A stretch of 64,000 nucleotides of DNA from Pseudocolwellia sp049933045 (GCF_049933045.1 NZ_CP187926.1:4216001-4280000); one strand, 5' to 3'; positions 26,725 through 37,421 are shown, counted from the stretch's first letter. Notes: generated from the sequence alone by a model not told the origin. Numbers and translations are program-made.

Positions 26725-28626
26725 ATGACTGCTTTACCTCTTATTGTTGGCATGGGTGGCGTTAATGCATCGGGTCGTTCTTCTTTTCATCAAGGCTTTC
26801 GTCGTATTGTTATAGATAAATTAAATGCAGAAGCACGACAAGAAACTTTTGTTGGTTTAGCTTCATTAATGAATTTAATAAAAATTGAAGATGGCAGTTT
26901 AGTTGATTTAGAAGGTAATGCTGTAGCTAAGCAAGATGTTGAGAAACTTTTTGGAGAGCAAATATTAGCAGGTACTTTGATCAGAAAGATTGAAAAAAAT
27001 CACTTTGATCCAGACGCTACTCACGCACATCAAAAAATTACTATGCAGCAAGCAGATAATGCAATTTGCTTTGAAATGCGTAAAAGAGATTTACCTGCGC
27101 CTTTACCTGCAACATGGAAAGTTACTGAATTAGAAGATAAACAAGTACGTGTTGAGATTGAAGGCGAGTTAGAAGTTAAACACGATACCTTTCGCAATAA
27201 TCCAATTAAAGCGGCTGGCCAACTCCCTACAGGTTTCGAACCTGCTAATTTGTACAATAGCCGTTACCAGCCACGTGGTTTACAAACCACTATTTTTGGC
27301 GCGTCAGATGCTATTCATTCAACAGGTTTTTCGTGGGATGAAATTATTGCCAAAATAAGTCCTGATTTAGTGGGTACTTATTCAAGTTCGGGTTTTGGTC
27401 AAATGCAAGCTGAAGGTTTAGGCGGCATGATGAAAAACCGTTTAAATGGTGAACGTGTTAGTACTAAGAATTTAGCTCTTGGCTTAAACAGTATGTCGTC
27501 TGATTTTATCAACGCTTACGTAACGGGCAGTGTTGGTACTACTTCTACAGTGACAGGTGCTTGTGCAAGTTTCTTATATAACTTACGTAACGCTATTCAA
27601 GATATGAAAGCAGGGCGTATTCGTGTCGCTATTGTTGGTAGTAGCGAAAGTCCAATCACACCTGAAATTATTGAAGGTTTTGGTAACATGAGTGCCTTAG
27701 CTAATGAAGAAGGTTTGAAAAAACTTGATGGCATTACTGAAGGCGAAGCTGATCACCGTCGTACAAGTCGCCCATTCGGACAAAACTGTGGTTTTACTAT
27801 AGGTGAAGCAGCACACTTTTTTGTATTGATGGATGATGATTTAGCGATTGAATTAGGTGCTAAGCCATTAGGTTCAGTTGCTGATGTATTTATTAATGCT
27901 GATGGTGTTAAGAAATCAATTACAGCTCCAGGTCCTGGTAATTACATTACTATGGCTAAATCAGTTGCGTTAGCTAATAACATTTTAGGTGAAGAGTCGG
28001 TACAAAAACGTAGCTTCATCTTAGCTCATGGTTCAAGTACTCCTCAAAACAGAGTGACTGAGTCGCTAATTTATGATCGCATTGCTAAAACTTTCGATAT
28101 TAATGACTGGCCAATAGCTGCACCTAAAGCTTACGTAGGTCACACCATAGCACCAGCGAGTGGCGATCAATTTACGATGGCATTAGGTATATTCGCACAT
28201 AATATTATGCCTGGTATTAATACTATTGATAAAGTAGCTGATGATGTTTACGACGAGCACTTAAAAATTACTACAGAACATTGGGATTGTGGTGATATGG
28301 ATGTGGCTTTCATTAACTCTAAAGGCTTTGGTGGTAACAATGCTACAGCTATTTTACTTTCTCCAGCTGTTACATTAACTATGTTAGAAAAACGTCATGG
28401 CAGTGAAGTATTTAAAGCTTATCTTGAGAAGACTGAACAAGTGACGCAAGCTCAAAAAGTTTACCAAGATAAAGCTGATAATGGTGAGTTTGATCTGATT
28501 TATCGTTTTGGTAATGGCATGATTGAAGAAAATGATATTGTTATAACGAAAGAAAATATGAGTATTCCTAATTTTGGTATCGGTATCGATTTACCAACAG
28601 AGAACCCGTTTTCTGACATGACTTAG
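26725..28626 (+). CDS. fabY: Beta-ketoacyl-ACP synthase FabY
   Basis: 633 residues, matching the long FabY family (Pseudomonas aeruginosa type, about 630 residues) rather than FabB/FabF (about 410). The N-terminal extension is intact (GRSSFHQGFRRIVID), and the thiolase fold carries Cys280 (GACASFL), His435 (AHGSSTP) and His473 (VGHTIAP). In Pseudomonas it starts fatty-acid synthesis by condensing acetyl-CoA with malonyl-ACP. A divergent AraC-type gene and a strong terminator flank it. Whether this genome also has FabH cannot be seen here. Confidence 0.88.
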   Translation: MTALPLIVGMGGVNASGRSSFHQGFRRIVIDKLNAEARQETFVGLASLMNLIKIEDGSLVDLEGNAVAKQDVEKLFGEQILAGTLIRKIEKNHFDPDATHAHQKITMQQADNAICFEMRKRDLPAPLPATWKVTELEDKQVRVEIEGELEVKHDTFRNNPIKAAGQLPTGFEPANLYNSRYQPRGLQTTIFGASDAIHSTGFSWDEIIAKISPDLVGTYSSSGFGQMQAEGLGGMMKNRLNGERVSTKNLALGLNSMSSDFINAYVTGSVGTTSTVTGACASFLYNLRNAIQDMKAGRIRVAIVGSSESPITPEIIEGFGNMSALANEEGLKKLDGITEGEADHRRTSRPFGQNCGFTIGEAAHFFVLMDDDLAIELGAKPLGSVADVFINADGVKKSITAPGPGNYITMAKSVALANNILGEESVQKRSFILAHGSSTPQNRVTESLIYDRIAKTFDINDWPIAAPKAYVGHTIAPASGDQFTMALGIFAHNIMPGINTIDKVADDVYDEHLKITTEHWDCGDMDVAFINSKGFGGNNATAILLSPAVTLTMLEKRHGSEVFKAYLEKTEQVTQAQKVYQDKADNGEFDLIYRFGNGMIEENDIVITKENMSIPNFGIGIDLPTENPFSDMT

Positions 28627-28646
28627 TTTACCTATAAGCTCATTCG

Positions 28647-28680
28647 AAGGCTTAAATGTTAACGCATTTAAGCCTTTTTT
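28647..28680 (+). terminator. Intrinsic terminator of fabY
   Basis: AAGGCTTAAATG pairs with CATTTAAGCCTT across a 6-base loop; a T-run follows. Confidence 0.9.
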
Positions 28681-28802
28681 ATATCTAAAACCAATGTTTT
28701 GTTGATAAAATACACAGAAATGTTATATTTTTGTTAATTTACTAAAGATAAGAAATATAACTAAGTAAATTATTTTATTAATTAACATAATTGGAGAAGA
28801 GC

Positions 28803-29261
28803 ATGAAAGGGATACTTAAAGGTTTAGTTGCTGTAGTTATCGGTTTAGGTTTGTCAGTAACATCAGCAAACGCAGCAGATTGTAAAGGCATGTCATCATC
28901 GGCATGTTCATCTAACTCATCATGTAGTTGGGTTGATGGTTATAAACGTAAAGATGGCGCTTCAGTTAATGGCTACTGTCGAACAGCTAAAAGTAAAAGT
29001 AGTCTTGAAAAGGCAGCCACGTCTAAAAAATCGAGCTTAAAAGAAACGTCATCCTCTAAAACGGATGGCATGAAGTCTAAAAGCAAGGCGACAACAGACA
29101 AAGCAAGTTCAAAACTTAGCTCAACTAAAGATAAAGCAAAGTCTAAAACAGATACAACTGACGCTAAAAAAATGACAAAGAAAGAAGCAGCTAAAGCTAA
29201 GAAAGCAGAAGCTAAAGCAAAGAAAGCAGAAGCTAAAGCAAAGAAAAGTACATCAAAATAA
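28803..29261 (+). CDS. Secreted protein with small Cys motif and lysine-rich histone H1-like tail
   Basis: 152 residues. A signal peptide (cleavage near ANA-AD) is followed by a short Cys domain (about 25-57: DCKGM, ACSSNSSCSWVDG, GYC) and a long low-complexity tail rich in Lys, Ser and Ala. The tail ends in repeats of KAEAKAKKAEAKAKK, resembling histone H1 or bacterial nucleoid proteins although the signal peptide predicts export. ATG 28803 is used because GGAG sits six bases upstream; a TTG at 28791 is less likely. Possible roles include surface or matrix binding of polyanions (nucleic acid, alginate-like polymers); this is inference. Confidence 0.7.
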   Translation: MKGILKGLVAVVIGLGLSVTSANAADCKGMSSSACSSNSSCSWVDGYKRKDGASVNGYCRTAKSKSSLEKAATSKKSSLKETSSSKTDGMKSKSKATTDKASSKLSSTKDKAKSKTDTTDAKKMTKKEAAKAKKAEAKAKKAEAKAKKSTSK

Positions 29262-29334
29262 AATCACAATAGAGTGAAATATAGTTAAAGCTCAATATTA
29301 TTATTAAGCTTTAAATGATAAAAAGATTGTGGAT

Positions 29335-29372
29335 TAAAAAAGCCTAAATAATTTAATTATTTAGGCTTTTTT
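29335..29372. terminator. Bidirectional terminator between Lys-rich gene and gltD
   Basis: AGCCTAAATAATT/AATTATTTAGGCT forms a near-perfect stem with T-runs on both strands. Confidence 0.85.
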
Positions 29373-29396
29373 ATTAGCTTAGTTTAGGTTGGTGTA

Positions 29397-30812
29397 TTAA
29401 TTACAAACGTAATCAAGAATACCTATAGCCGCTTTTCTGCCTTGATCTACAGCAGTAACAACTAAATCTGAACCTAGTACCATATCGCCACCAGCAAAGA
29501 TGTTTTCTTTACTTGTTTGTAGAGCAAAATTACTATTGTCTACAGCAATAACACGACCTCTTGAGTCAAGTTCAACACCAGCGTCTTTCATCCACTGTGG
29601 AGGGCTTGGTAAGAAACCAAATGCGATAACGACTGCATCAGCTTCCATAATAAATTCAGACCCTTCAATTGGCTCAGGATTACGCCTGCCATTAGCGTCT
29701 GGTGCACTTAGTTGAGTTTTAACAAACTTAACACCACATGCTTTGCCGTTTGCATCAGTCGCAATATCTAAAGGTTGAATGTTAAACGCAAAGTTTACAC
29801 CTTCTTCTTTAGCATTTTGTACTTCACGTGGAGAACCAGGCATGTTTGCCTCATCACGACGGTAAGCACATGTTACTTCTGTTGCACCTTGGCGGATTGA
29901 TGTACGAACACAATCCATCGCAGTATCACCACCACCTAGTACAATAACTTTTTTCTTTTCAAAGCTAACGTAAGGTTTCGCATTTTCAGTAATACCCATT
30001 AAGTTTTGAGTATTGCCAATTAAGAAATCTAATGCGTTATAAACACCTGTAGCACCTTCATTTTCGAAGCCACCAGTCATATCAGTGTATGTACCTAACG
30101 CTAAAAATACTGCATCGTATTCTTCGCTTAACGATTCAAATGTAATATCAACACCTACGTTAATATTTAACTTGAATTCGATTCCCATACCTTCAAATAT
30201 TTCACGACGTTTCTTGATAACATCTTTTTCTAATTTGAATGAAGGAATACCGAAAGTTAACAATCCACCTATTTCAGCGTGCCTATCATAAACAACTGCA
30301 TCGATACCGTTACGAGTTAGTACGTCAGCACATGATAAACCAGCAGGTCCAGCACCAATGATGGCAACTTTTTTACCTAACTTTTCAACATTAGATAAGT
30401 CAGGTTTCCAACCTTGAGCAAACGCAGTATCAGTAATATATTTTTCAATATTACCAATGGTTACGGCGCCAAAGTCTTCATTTAACGTACAAGCTGATTC
30501 ACATAATCTATCTTGTGGACAAACACGTCCACACATTTCAGGCAAGCTATTGGTTTGGTGACATAAGTCAGCCGCTTCAAAAATCTTACCTTCAGTGACT
30601 AGTTCTAACCATTGTGGAATATAATTGTGAACAGGACATTTCCATTCACAATATGGGTTACCACAATCTAAACAACGGTCAGCTTGACCTGCACTTTGTT
30701 CAGTACCTAATGGCTGATAAATTTCAACGAAGTTAACTTTGCGATCATCGATTTTCTTTTTAGGAGGATCGATACGCTTAACATCTATAAATTGGTAAAC
30801 ATTTTTACTCAT
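29397..30812 (-). CDS. gltD: Glutamate synthase [NADPH] small subunit
   Basis: 471 residues. Cys clusters near the N-terminus (CLDCGNPYCEWKCP and CGRVCPQDRLCESAC) bind 4Fe-4S centres; GAGPAGLSC and GGGDTAMDC are the FAD and NADPH sites. It passes electrons from NADPH to GltB, so 2-oxoglutarate and glutamine give two glutamates. It follows gltB by 28 bases, as an operon. Confidence 0.96.
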   Translation of the reverse strand: MSKNVYQFIDVKRIDPPKKKIDDRKVNFVEIYQPLGTEQSAGQADRCLDCGNPYCEWKCPVHNYIPQWLELVTEGKIFEAADLCHQTNSLPEMCGRVCPQDRLCESACTLNEDFGAVTIGNIEKYITDTAFAQGWKPDLSNVEKLGKKVAIIGAGPAGLSCADVLTRNGIDAVVYDRHAEIGGLLTFGIPSFKLEKDVIKKRREIFEGMGIEFKLNINVGVDITFESLSEEYDAVFLALGTYTDMTGGFENEGATGVYNALDFLIGNTQNLMGITENAKPYVSFEKKKVIVLGGGDTAMDCVRTSIRQGATEVTCAYRRDEANMPGSPREVQNAKEEGVNFAFNIQPLDIATDANGKACGVKFVKTQLSAPDANGRRNPEPIEGSEFIMEADAVVIAFGFLPSPPQWMKDAGVELDSRGRVIAVDNSNFALQTSKENIFAGGDMVLGSDLVVTAVDQGRKAAIGILDYVCN

Positions 30813-30840
30813 TCTGTTTCTTCCTCAATTCGCGTTCAGG

Positions 30841-33800
30841 TTATTGTGCTTGAACGCGAAGTTCTGCAGATGAACGGCTACGATGACCCAATAGAGTTTT
30901 AATATCGGTAGCTTTAGGTTTAACTAGTTTAAATAATGGTGCAAAAGCATCAAAGTTATTTAAAATTTCTTGTGCGCGAAGGCTGCCTGTTTCATCAAAG
31001 TGTTCACTTATAATGCCACGTAAGTGTTCTTGATGAATTGCTAGACTGTCGTTATCAATCGATAGCATTTCAATTGATTCTTTATTCAATCTAACATCTA
31101 GGTCATTTGCTTCATCTAGTACGTAAGCAAAACCACCTGTCATACCAGCACCAAAGTTAACACCTACATTACCTAACACAGTGACAACACCGCCAGTCAT
31201 GTATTCACAAGTATGATCCCCCGTGCCTTCTACAACAGCGTGACAGCCTGAGTTACGTACACCAAAACGTTCACCAGCACGACCACAAGCGTATAACTTA
31301 CCACCAGTAGCGCCGTATAAACAGGTATTACCCATGATCATGGTTTCATGCGATAAGTATGCTACACCTTTTGGTGACTTGATGGATATTTTACCACCCG
31401 CCATACCTTTACCAACATAATCATTTGCATCACCTGTAAGGTAAAGCTCTAAACCGCCAGCATTCCATACACCAAAACTTTGACCTGCAGTACCAGATAA
31501 GTGAATCTTAATTGGTGATGCTGCCATACCTTGGTCGCCATGATGACGTGCAATTTCACCTGAAAGTGAAGCACCTACAGAGCGATCTATATTTTGGATA
31601 GGGAATCTATATTCACCACCAGCACTGTTTACTATTGCTTCAGAAGCAGCAGCTAACATTTCTTTGTTCAGTTTACCTTCATCATACGCAACGTTTTCTT
31701 CTGTTTTGTATTGAGCCGTATTAGGACCCGCAATAACAGGAGCAATAATTGGTGATAAATCTAATTTTTGTTGCTTAGCTGTGATCCCTTTAAGAGGAAC
31801 AAGTAAGTCAGTTCTACCGATAATTTCAGTTAAACTTGCAACACCTAATTTAGCCAAGATTTGACGTACGTCATGAGCAATAAATTTAAAGTAATTCATT
31901 ACTTGATCTGGTAAACCTTTGAAGTACTGTTCTCTAAGTACTTCATCTTGTGTTGCAACACCTGTAGCACAGTTGTTTAGATGACAAATTCGTAAGAATT
32001 TACAACCTAAAGTTACCATAGGCGCAGTACCAAAACCGAAGCTTTCAGCACCTAAAATAGCTGCTTTAACAATATCGATTCCTGTTTTTAAACCGCCATC
32101 AACTTGTAAACGTACTTTATGACGTAAGCCATTAGCAACAAGTGATTGATGAGCTTCAGCTAAACCAAGCTCCCAAGGACAACCTGCGTATTTCACAGAA
32201 GTTAATGGACTCGCAGCTGTACCGCCGTCGTAACCTGAAATAGTAATGAAATCAGCATAAGCTTTAGCTACACCAGAAGCGATAGTTCCAACACCAGGGC
32301 CAGATACTAACTTAACTGATACAACCGCTTTAGGGTTAACTTGTTTTAAATCGAAAATTAGCTGAGCTAAATCTTCAATTGAATAAATATCGTGATGCGG
32401 AGGAGGTGAAATTAACGTTACACCTGGAACCGAAAATCTTAACTTGGCAATTAATGGTGATACTTTATCACCTGGTAATTGACCACCTTCACCTGGTTTA
32501 GCGCCTTGTGCTACTTTTATTTGTAGTACATCAGCATTCACTAAGTAATGTGGAGTTACACCAAAACGACCTGAAGCGATTTGTTTAATACGTGAGTTTT
32601 TCACTGTACCAAAACGACGCTCGTCTTCACCACCTTCACCAGAATTCGAGTAACCGCCTAAACGGTTCATCGCAATGGCTAATGCTTCATGAGCTTCAGG
32701 GCTTAATGCACCGATAGACATTGCTGCACTATCAAAACGTTTAAACATTTCGCTATCAGGTTCAACTTCACTAAGATCAATACTTTGAGTATCTTCTTTT
32801 AGTGCAAGTAAATCACGTAACATAGCTGGTGGGCGGTTATTTACCGTGTCAGCATATATTTGGTAATCAGAGTATTCACCCGTTTGAACTGCTTTTTGTA
32901 ACGTGCTTACTACATCAGGGTTGTACGCATGGTATTCGCCATTGTGTACATATTTCAATAAACCACCGTGAGGTAATTTCTGATGTGGTAAAAATGCTTT
33001 ACGCGCTAAGTTAATATTGTCTTGCTCAATATCTTCAAAATCTGCACCTTGAAGACGACTTGGCAATTCAGGGAAACATAGCTTCATGATGTTATCGTTT
33101 AAGCCGATAACTTCAAATAATCCTGCACAACGGTAACTTGCGATTGTTGAAATACCCATTTTAGAAAGTATTTTCAATAAGCCTTTGTTAATACCTTCAC
33201 GGTAGCTTGTTACGGCTTCACGTGCGGTACCACTAATTTGACCTTGTTCAACAAGTTGCTCAATTGTTTCAAATGCTAAATACGGATAAATCGCCGTAGC
33301 ACCTAAACCAAGAAGTACAGCAAATTGATGTGAGTCGCGTACTGAACCTGTTTCAACAATTATGTTCGAGTCACAACGAAGTTGCTCGTCGACTAAACGT
33401 TTTTGCAGTGCACCAACAGCCATAGCTGCAGGAATAGGTAGTTTACCTTTTTCAATCTCGCGATCTGAAAGTATAAGTAAAACACTATTTTTATTACGTA
33501 CTAAGTCAACTGCTTCATCAGATAAACGAATGATTGCAGCTTCCAAACCTTCAGCTTGATCATAATTTAATGAAAGCGTGTCGCTTCTGTAATGCTCAGG
33601 ATCAAGTTCACGTAATTGCTTCAAGCCTGTGTACATAAGTACTGGCGTGCCAAATGAAATACGATCAGCATGACCTGTAGTTTCATTAAATACATTATGT
33701 TCACGACCAACACAGGTCGCTAAAGACATAACGTAACGCTCACGTAATGGATCTATCGGCGGGTTAGTTACTTGCGCAAATTGCTGACGGAAATAATCGT

Positions 33801-35307
33801 ACAAAGTACGTGATTGGCTAGACAATACAGCCATAGGTGTATCATCACCCATAGAACCTGTAGCTTCTTGACCATTCTCAGCCATAGTTTTTACAACTTG
33901 ATGAATTTCTTCATAGCTGTAATTGAATAATTTATGGTATTTCGCTATGTCGCTGTCGCTAAATATACGTTTGCCAATAAGCTCTGCAGGTAATTCACTA
34001 AAAGGAACTAAACTACGGATATTCTTATCTAACCATTCACGGTAAGGATGACGAATTTTTAATTTTTCATCGATAGCAGCAGAGTTGAATATTTTGCCTG
34101 TATAGGTATCTATAGCAAGCATTTCACCAGGACCTACACGGCCTTTCTCTACAACTTCATCTTCACCATAGTCCCAAATACCAACTTCTGAAGCTAGTGT
34201 GATGAAACCATTGCGTGTAATAACGTAACGAGCAGGGCGTAAGCCATTTCTATCAAGGTTACATGCAACATGGCGACCGTTTGTCATTACAACACCCGCT
34301 GGGCCATCCCATGGTTCCATGTGCATAGAGTTAAACTCGTAAAATGCTCTTAAGTCATCATCCATATTAGGACTATTCTGCCACGCAGGAGGCATAAGTA
34401 GACGCATTGCACGGTATAAATCCATGCCACCAGCTAAAAATAGCTCAAGCATGTTATCTAATGATGATGAATCAGAACCACTTTCATTAACGAAAGGAGC
34501 TGCATTTTGTAAATCTGGTAATAAAGGAGTTTGGAAGCGGTAAGTACGCGCGCGACTCCATTGTCTATTACCTTTAATTGTGTTTATTTCACCGTTATGA
34601 GCTAAGAAGCGGAAAGGTTGCGCTAAATGCCATTGTGGTGAGGTATTCGTTGAGAAGCGTTGATGAAATACACAAATAGCACTTTGTAAGCGAATATCTG
34701 CTAAATCTAAATAGAAGTTAGGTAAATCTACAGGCATTACTAAGCCTTTGTAGATAGTTACTGAGCCCGATAAGCTAGCAACATAAAAACGATCATCAGT
34801 AATACGCTTTTCTGCACGGCGACGAGCCATATATAAACGACGCTCTAAGTCGGGGTTACGCCACCCAGCTGGAGCATCAATAAATATTTGTTCGATACCA
34901 GGTAAATTGCCAGCAGCAATTTCACCTAAAATAGTTTTATCTGTAGGTACTACTCTCCAGCCTACGACTGTAAGGGTTTCTCTTGATAATTCTTCTTCGA
35001 AAATCCTTTTAGAAAGAGCGGCTTCAATAGGGTCAGGGTTCAGGAATATCATTCCAACCGCATATTTACTACCTAGTTGCCAATTGTTTTCTTCAGCAAT
35101 AGCACGAAAGAACGAGTCGGGCTTTTGCATTAATAAACCACAGCCATCGCCTGTTTTACCGTCAGATGCAATACCCCCACGGTGTTGCATACGGTCTAAA
35201 GCGTGAATAGCGGTTTTAATAAGCTTATGGCTCGTTTCACCATGCTGATGAGCAATTAAACCAAATCCACAGTTGTCTTTTTGGAAGTTGGGATCATAAA
35301 GCTGCAT
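30841..35307 (-). CDS. gltB: Glutamate synthase [NADPH] large subunit
   Basis: 1488 residues. CGFGLIAHQ near the N-terminus provides the Cys of the class II glutamine amidotransferase, exposed after propeptide removal. A central domain, the FMN-binding synthase domain (GEGGEDERRFGT, then CHLNNCATGVATQ, the 3Fe-4S segment near residue 1100-1115) and the C-terminal beta-helix with repeated GGxxY/GxxGG turns follow. It makes glutamate with GltD. A strong ribosome site (AGGAGAGA) precedes the ATG. The upstream 480 bases should hold its promoter. Confidence 0.97.
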   Translation of the reverse strand: MQLYDPNFQKDNCGFGLIAHQHGETSHKLIKTAIHALDRMQHRGGIASDGKTGDGCGLLMQKPDSFFRAIAEENNWQLGSKYAVGMIFLNPDPIEAALSKRIFEEELSRETLTVVGWRVVPTDKTILGEIAAGNLPGIEQIFIDAPAGWRNPDLERRLYMARRRAEKRITDDRFYVASLSGSVTIYKGLVMPVDLPNFYLDLADIRLQSAICVFHQRFSTNTSPQWHLAQPFRFLAHNGEINTIKGNRQWSRARTYRFQTPLLPDLQNAAPFVNESGSDSSSLDNMLELFLAGGMDLYRAMRLLMPPAWQNSPNMDDDLRAFYEFNSMHMEPWDGPAGVVMTNGRHVACNLDRNGLRPARYVITRNGFITLASEVGIWDYGEDEVVEKGRVGPGEMLAIDTYTGKIFNSAAIDEKLKIRHPYREWLDKNIRSLVPFSELPAELIGKRIFSDSDIAKYHKLFNYSYEEIHQVVKTMAENGQEATGSMGDDTPMAVLSSQSRTLYDYFRQQFAQVTNPPIDPLRERYVMSLATCVGREHNVFNETTGHADRISFGTPVLMYTGLKQLRELDPEHYRSDTLSLNYDQAEGLEAAIIRLSDEAVDLVRNKNSVLLILSDREIEKGKLPIPAAMAVGALQKRLVDEQLRCDSNIIVETGSVRDSHQFAVLLGLGATAIYPYLAFETIEQLVEQGQISGTAREAVTSYREGINKGLLKILSKMGISTIASYRCAGLFEVIGLNDNIMKLCFPELPSRLQGADFEDIEQDNINLARKAFLPHQKLPHGGLLKYVHNGEYHAYNPDVVSTLQKAVQTGEYSDYQIYADTVNNRPPAMLRDLLALKEDTQSIDLSEVEPDSEMFKRFDSAAMSIGALSPEAHEALAIAMNRLGGYSNSGEGGEDERRFGTVKNSRIKQIASGRFGVTPHYLVNADVLQIKVAQGAKPGEGGQLPGDKVSPLIAKLRFSVPGVTLISPPPHHDIYSIEDLAQLIFDLKQVNPKAVVSVKLVSGPGVGTIASGVAKAYADFITISGYDGGTAASPLTSVKYAGCPWELGLAEAHQSLVANGLRHKVRLQVDGGLKTGIDIVKAAILGAESFGFGTAPMVTLGCKFLRICHLNNCATGVATQDEVLREQYFKGLPDQVMNYFKFIAHDVRQILAKLGVASLTEIIGRTDLLVPLKGITAKQQKLDLSPIIAPVIAGPNTAQYKTEENVAYDEGKLNKEMLAAASEAIVNSAGGEYRFPIQNIDRSVGASLSGEIARHHGDQGMAASPIKIHLSGTAGQSFGVWNAGGLELYLTGDANDYVGKGMAGGKISIKSPKGVAYLSHETMIMGNTCLYGATGGKLYACGRAGERFGVRNSGCHAVVEGTGDHTCEYMTGGVVTVLGNVGVNFGAGMTGGFAYVLDEANDLDVRLNKESIEMLSIDNDSLAIHQEHLRGIISEHFDETGSLRAQEILNNFDAFAPLFKLVKPKATDIKTLLGHRSRSSAELRVQAQ

Positions 35308-35790
35308 ATTGTCTCTCCTAATACCTAATTATTATATCGTCTTGGCAACATTGGAATTAAAAAAGATAAAGTTATGTAAAAAATGCATAAACATCCTATT
35401 TTTTAACCAAGAGGAATCCGCTACATTAAACACTTTTAGCAAAAAGGTCAATATAAATTAGAGCATTTGCTCGTAACTTAATTACATAAAAGTAAGTCTT
35501 TGTATTTAAATGAATTAAATGTGTTTTTTGGATGCTTTTATCTATGGATAAAAGCATGAAATAAGGCGCAATAAATAATCGCTGATTAAATGTTCATTTA
35601 TATGTAAAAAAACTACATAATTATTCTGTTTTTAACATTTGAATAATGAAAATATTAAGGGAAACTCTTATAAATTATGCTATTTAACTGGCTGTAATTA
35701 TACAACAAAATGGGGATGAATTATTGAGGAAAATAAAACAGGATTCATTCTTTACGGAAGATATAAATCCTGTTTTTTGTTGCTGTTTAA
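35308..35790. other. Intergenic region upstream of gltB
   Basis: 483 bases, very AT-rich. It holds the presumed gltB promoter and, at its right end, the folE2 terminator. No open frame, RNA gene or clear operator was recognised; a site for a nitrogen or amino-acid regulator would be expected but I could not identify one. Confidence 0.5.
35733..35780 (-). terminator. Terminator of folE2
   Basis: AAAACAGGATT (35735-35745) and AATCCTGTTTT (35766-35776) give an 11-bp stem. On the minus strand it follows the folE2 stop and leads into T-rich sequence. Confidence 0.75.
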
Positions 35791-36717
35791 TTAAGCTTGG
35801 TATCCGCCAGAGATACCTTTAGTGGTAATACTTACTGCATCATGTGCATGTAATGATTCTAGATGATTTATTTTGAGCCAGAAATCATCGATATTTGTCG
35901 CTTTATTCATTTCGTACTGTAAACGGCGAGCAGCATCTTCACAAAACATTAAGTTTTGACCATTCAATCGAGCAAACTCTTGCTCATCTTCACGTTTTAC
36001 CGCAGCTTGAACAGGCGTTTTCAGTGAATTTTCAACAAGGTCAACTAAGTATTTAATTGGAAACTCTTGCGCTTCGTCGTTTAATAATACTTTAACTTCA
36101 GCAACTGAACGTTGGCTATGAGGCGTTGCAACAACACCTTCTGTTGTTCCTAACCAAGCGTGAACTGTATCTAAGTCAACTTGCTTTTCATCGCCAAACT
36201 TATCAGAAAAAGCTTTCTGAATAAGCTGTCTAGCGAGAGCTGCTGAACATGGACAAGTTGATGAATACCTAATATCAACTTTAAGCTCAACAGTAAGCTT
36301 ACCTTTGTTTAGTCTACCAGTAACAGTAACAGGGTATGATTTCCAACCTTGCTTGCCACTAATTAACGACTTTCTACGTAAATGGTAATCAAAGGCAAAT
36401 TGTACTTTTGCATTATCGCTTAAGTCTTTATGGCTGCTAATAAAACCATCAAGCACTGTTACTAAGCTTTGGTAATTTAAAACACCATTGTTTGATAGGT
36501 CATCAATTAAAAGATATAAGCGAGACATGTGAATGCCTTTAGCTTTTGGATCTTTTAGATTAACAAATGCGTCAACATGAGCCGAAACCATGCGTTCCGC
36601 TTCGTTTTTAGATGCTACGATCATAGGCATCTCGATATTACTCATACCTACCCAATCTAAAGTACCTTCAGTTTGTGCTTTAGTGTGATTGGCAATATCA
36701 GGCATTGATGTTGGCAT
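35791..36717 (-). CDS. folE2: GTP cyclohydrolase I type IB (FolE2)
   Basis: 308 residues. CPC (Cys155, Cys157) in STCPCSAALARQL and the HSQRS segment are family signatures; length is typical for FolE2. The enzyme converts GTP to dihydroneopterin triphosphate for folate synthesis and works with other metals when zinc is scarce. In many bacteria it is zinc-regulated by Zur; I saw no obvious Zur box upstream. It forms a single-gene unit. Confidence 0.93.
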   Translation of the reverse strand: MPTSMPDIANHTKAQTEGTLDWVGMSNIEMPMIVASKNEAERMVSAHVDAFVNLKDPKAKGIHMSRLYLLIDDLSNNGVLNYQSLVTVLDGFISSHKDLSDNAKVQFAFDYHLRRKSLISGKQGWKSYPVTVTGRLNKGKLTVELKVDIRYSSTCPCSAALARQLIQKAFSDKFGDEKQVDLDTVHAWLGTTEGVVATPHSQRSVAEVKVLLNDEAQEFPIKYLVDLVENSLKTPVQAAVKREDEQEFARLNGQNLMFCEDAARRLQYEMNKATNIDDFWLKINHLESLHAHDAVSITTKGISGGYQA

Positions 36718-37016
36718 TTATACTCCGCTATATAGCTAAATGTTGTAATGACTTATTATGTGATTATTAAATCGACAAATTTTAAGTGGCATAGTTTATC
36801 GCATTTTTGGTACAGATGAATAATTAATATGTTCTTGGATATAACAATTATTAAGGGGATATAAGAGATCTGTATGAAAAACGCGGCTATTTTGACGTAA
36901 AGTACATTTAAAATCAATATCTATAGATGTTATCGCCGATAAAGCTATATGATCAGTGAGTTTTTTGCTAACTTAATACAATATGCTAAATAAAGAATAA
37001 AGGTAAAGGGATAAAA

Positions 37017-37367
37017 GTGAATAACACAGCGCATTTAGATTTAGATTTATTACAAGGTTATATTGATAACTTAGGTAAAGCGGTTGTTGAACAGATGCTA
37101 CAACTTTACATTAGCCAATCAGCTATTTATATAGATGATATTCGTGGCAATGTCAGTGAAGAAAAGCAAAAGCTTTGGCAAGAAAGTTGTCATAAAATGA
37201 AAGGTGCAGCAGGAAGCGTTGGTTTGTTACTTGTGCATAAGAAGTTGGTTGCGATTGAGAAAATTGTAGAATCAGAAAGTGTTAAGCAAGAGCATATAAT
37301 TGAATTAGATGAATTAAATACTCAAGCCAATACTGAATTTAGTGAGTGGCTAAGTAAAGCATACTAA
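37017..37367 (+). CDS. hptA: Stand-alone histidine phosphotransfer protein, HptA-like
   Basis: 116 residues, a single Hpt domain. His59 in CHKMKGAAGSVGL is the phosphorylation site, and the stretch KGAAGSVGL is shared with the C-terminal Hpt of ArcB. Shewanella HptA is a free phosphorelay protein that replaces ArcB's missing Hpt between ArcS and ArcA. Here the gene sits beside arcA, convergent (54 bases between stops), strongly suggesting the same job. Start GTG with AAAGGG six bases upstream. The sensor kinase is not in the window. Confidence 0.8.
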   Translation: MNNTAHLDLDLLQGYIDNLGKAVVEQMLQLYISQSAIYIDDIRGNVSEEKQKLWQESCHKMKGAAGSVGLLLVHKKLVAIEKIVESESVKQEHIIELDELNTQANTEFSEWLSKAY

Positions 37368-37421
37368 ACGCTTTACTTATTTTGACCTTGTAACAGATTT
37401 TTTTAACTATCGCTTTAAAGC

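Noticed and set aside
36718..37016. Zur box upstream of folE2
   Set aside because: FolE2 is often zinc-regulated, so I looked for the typical AT-rich dyad, but no convincing one is present.
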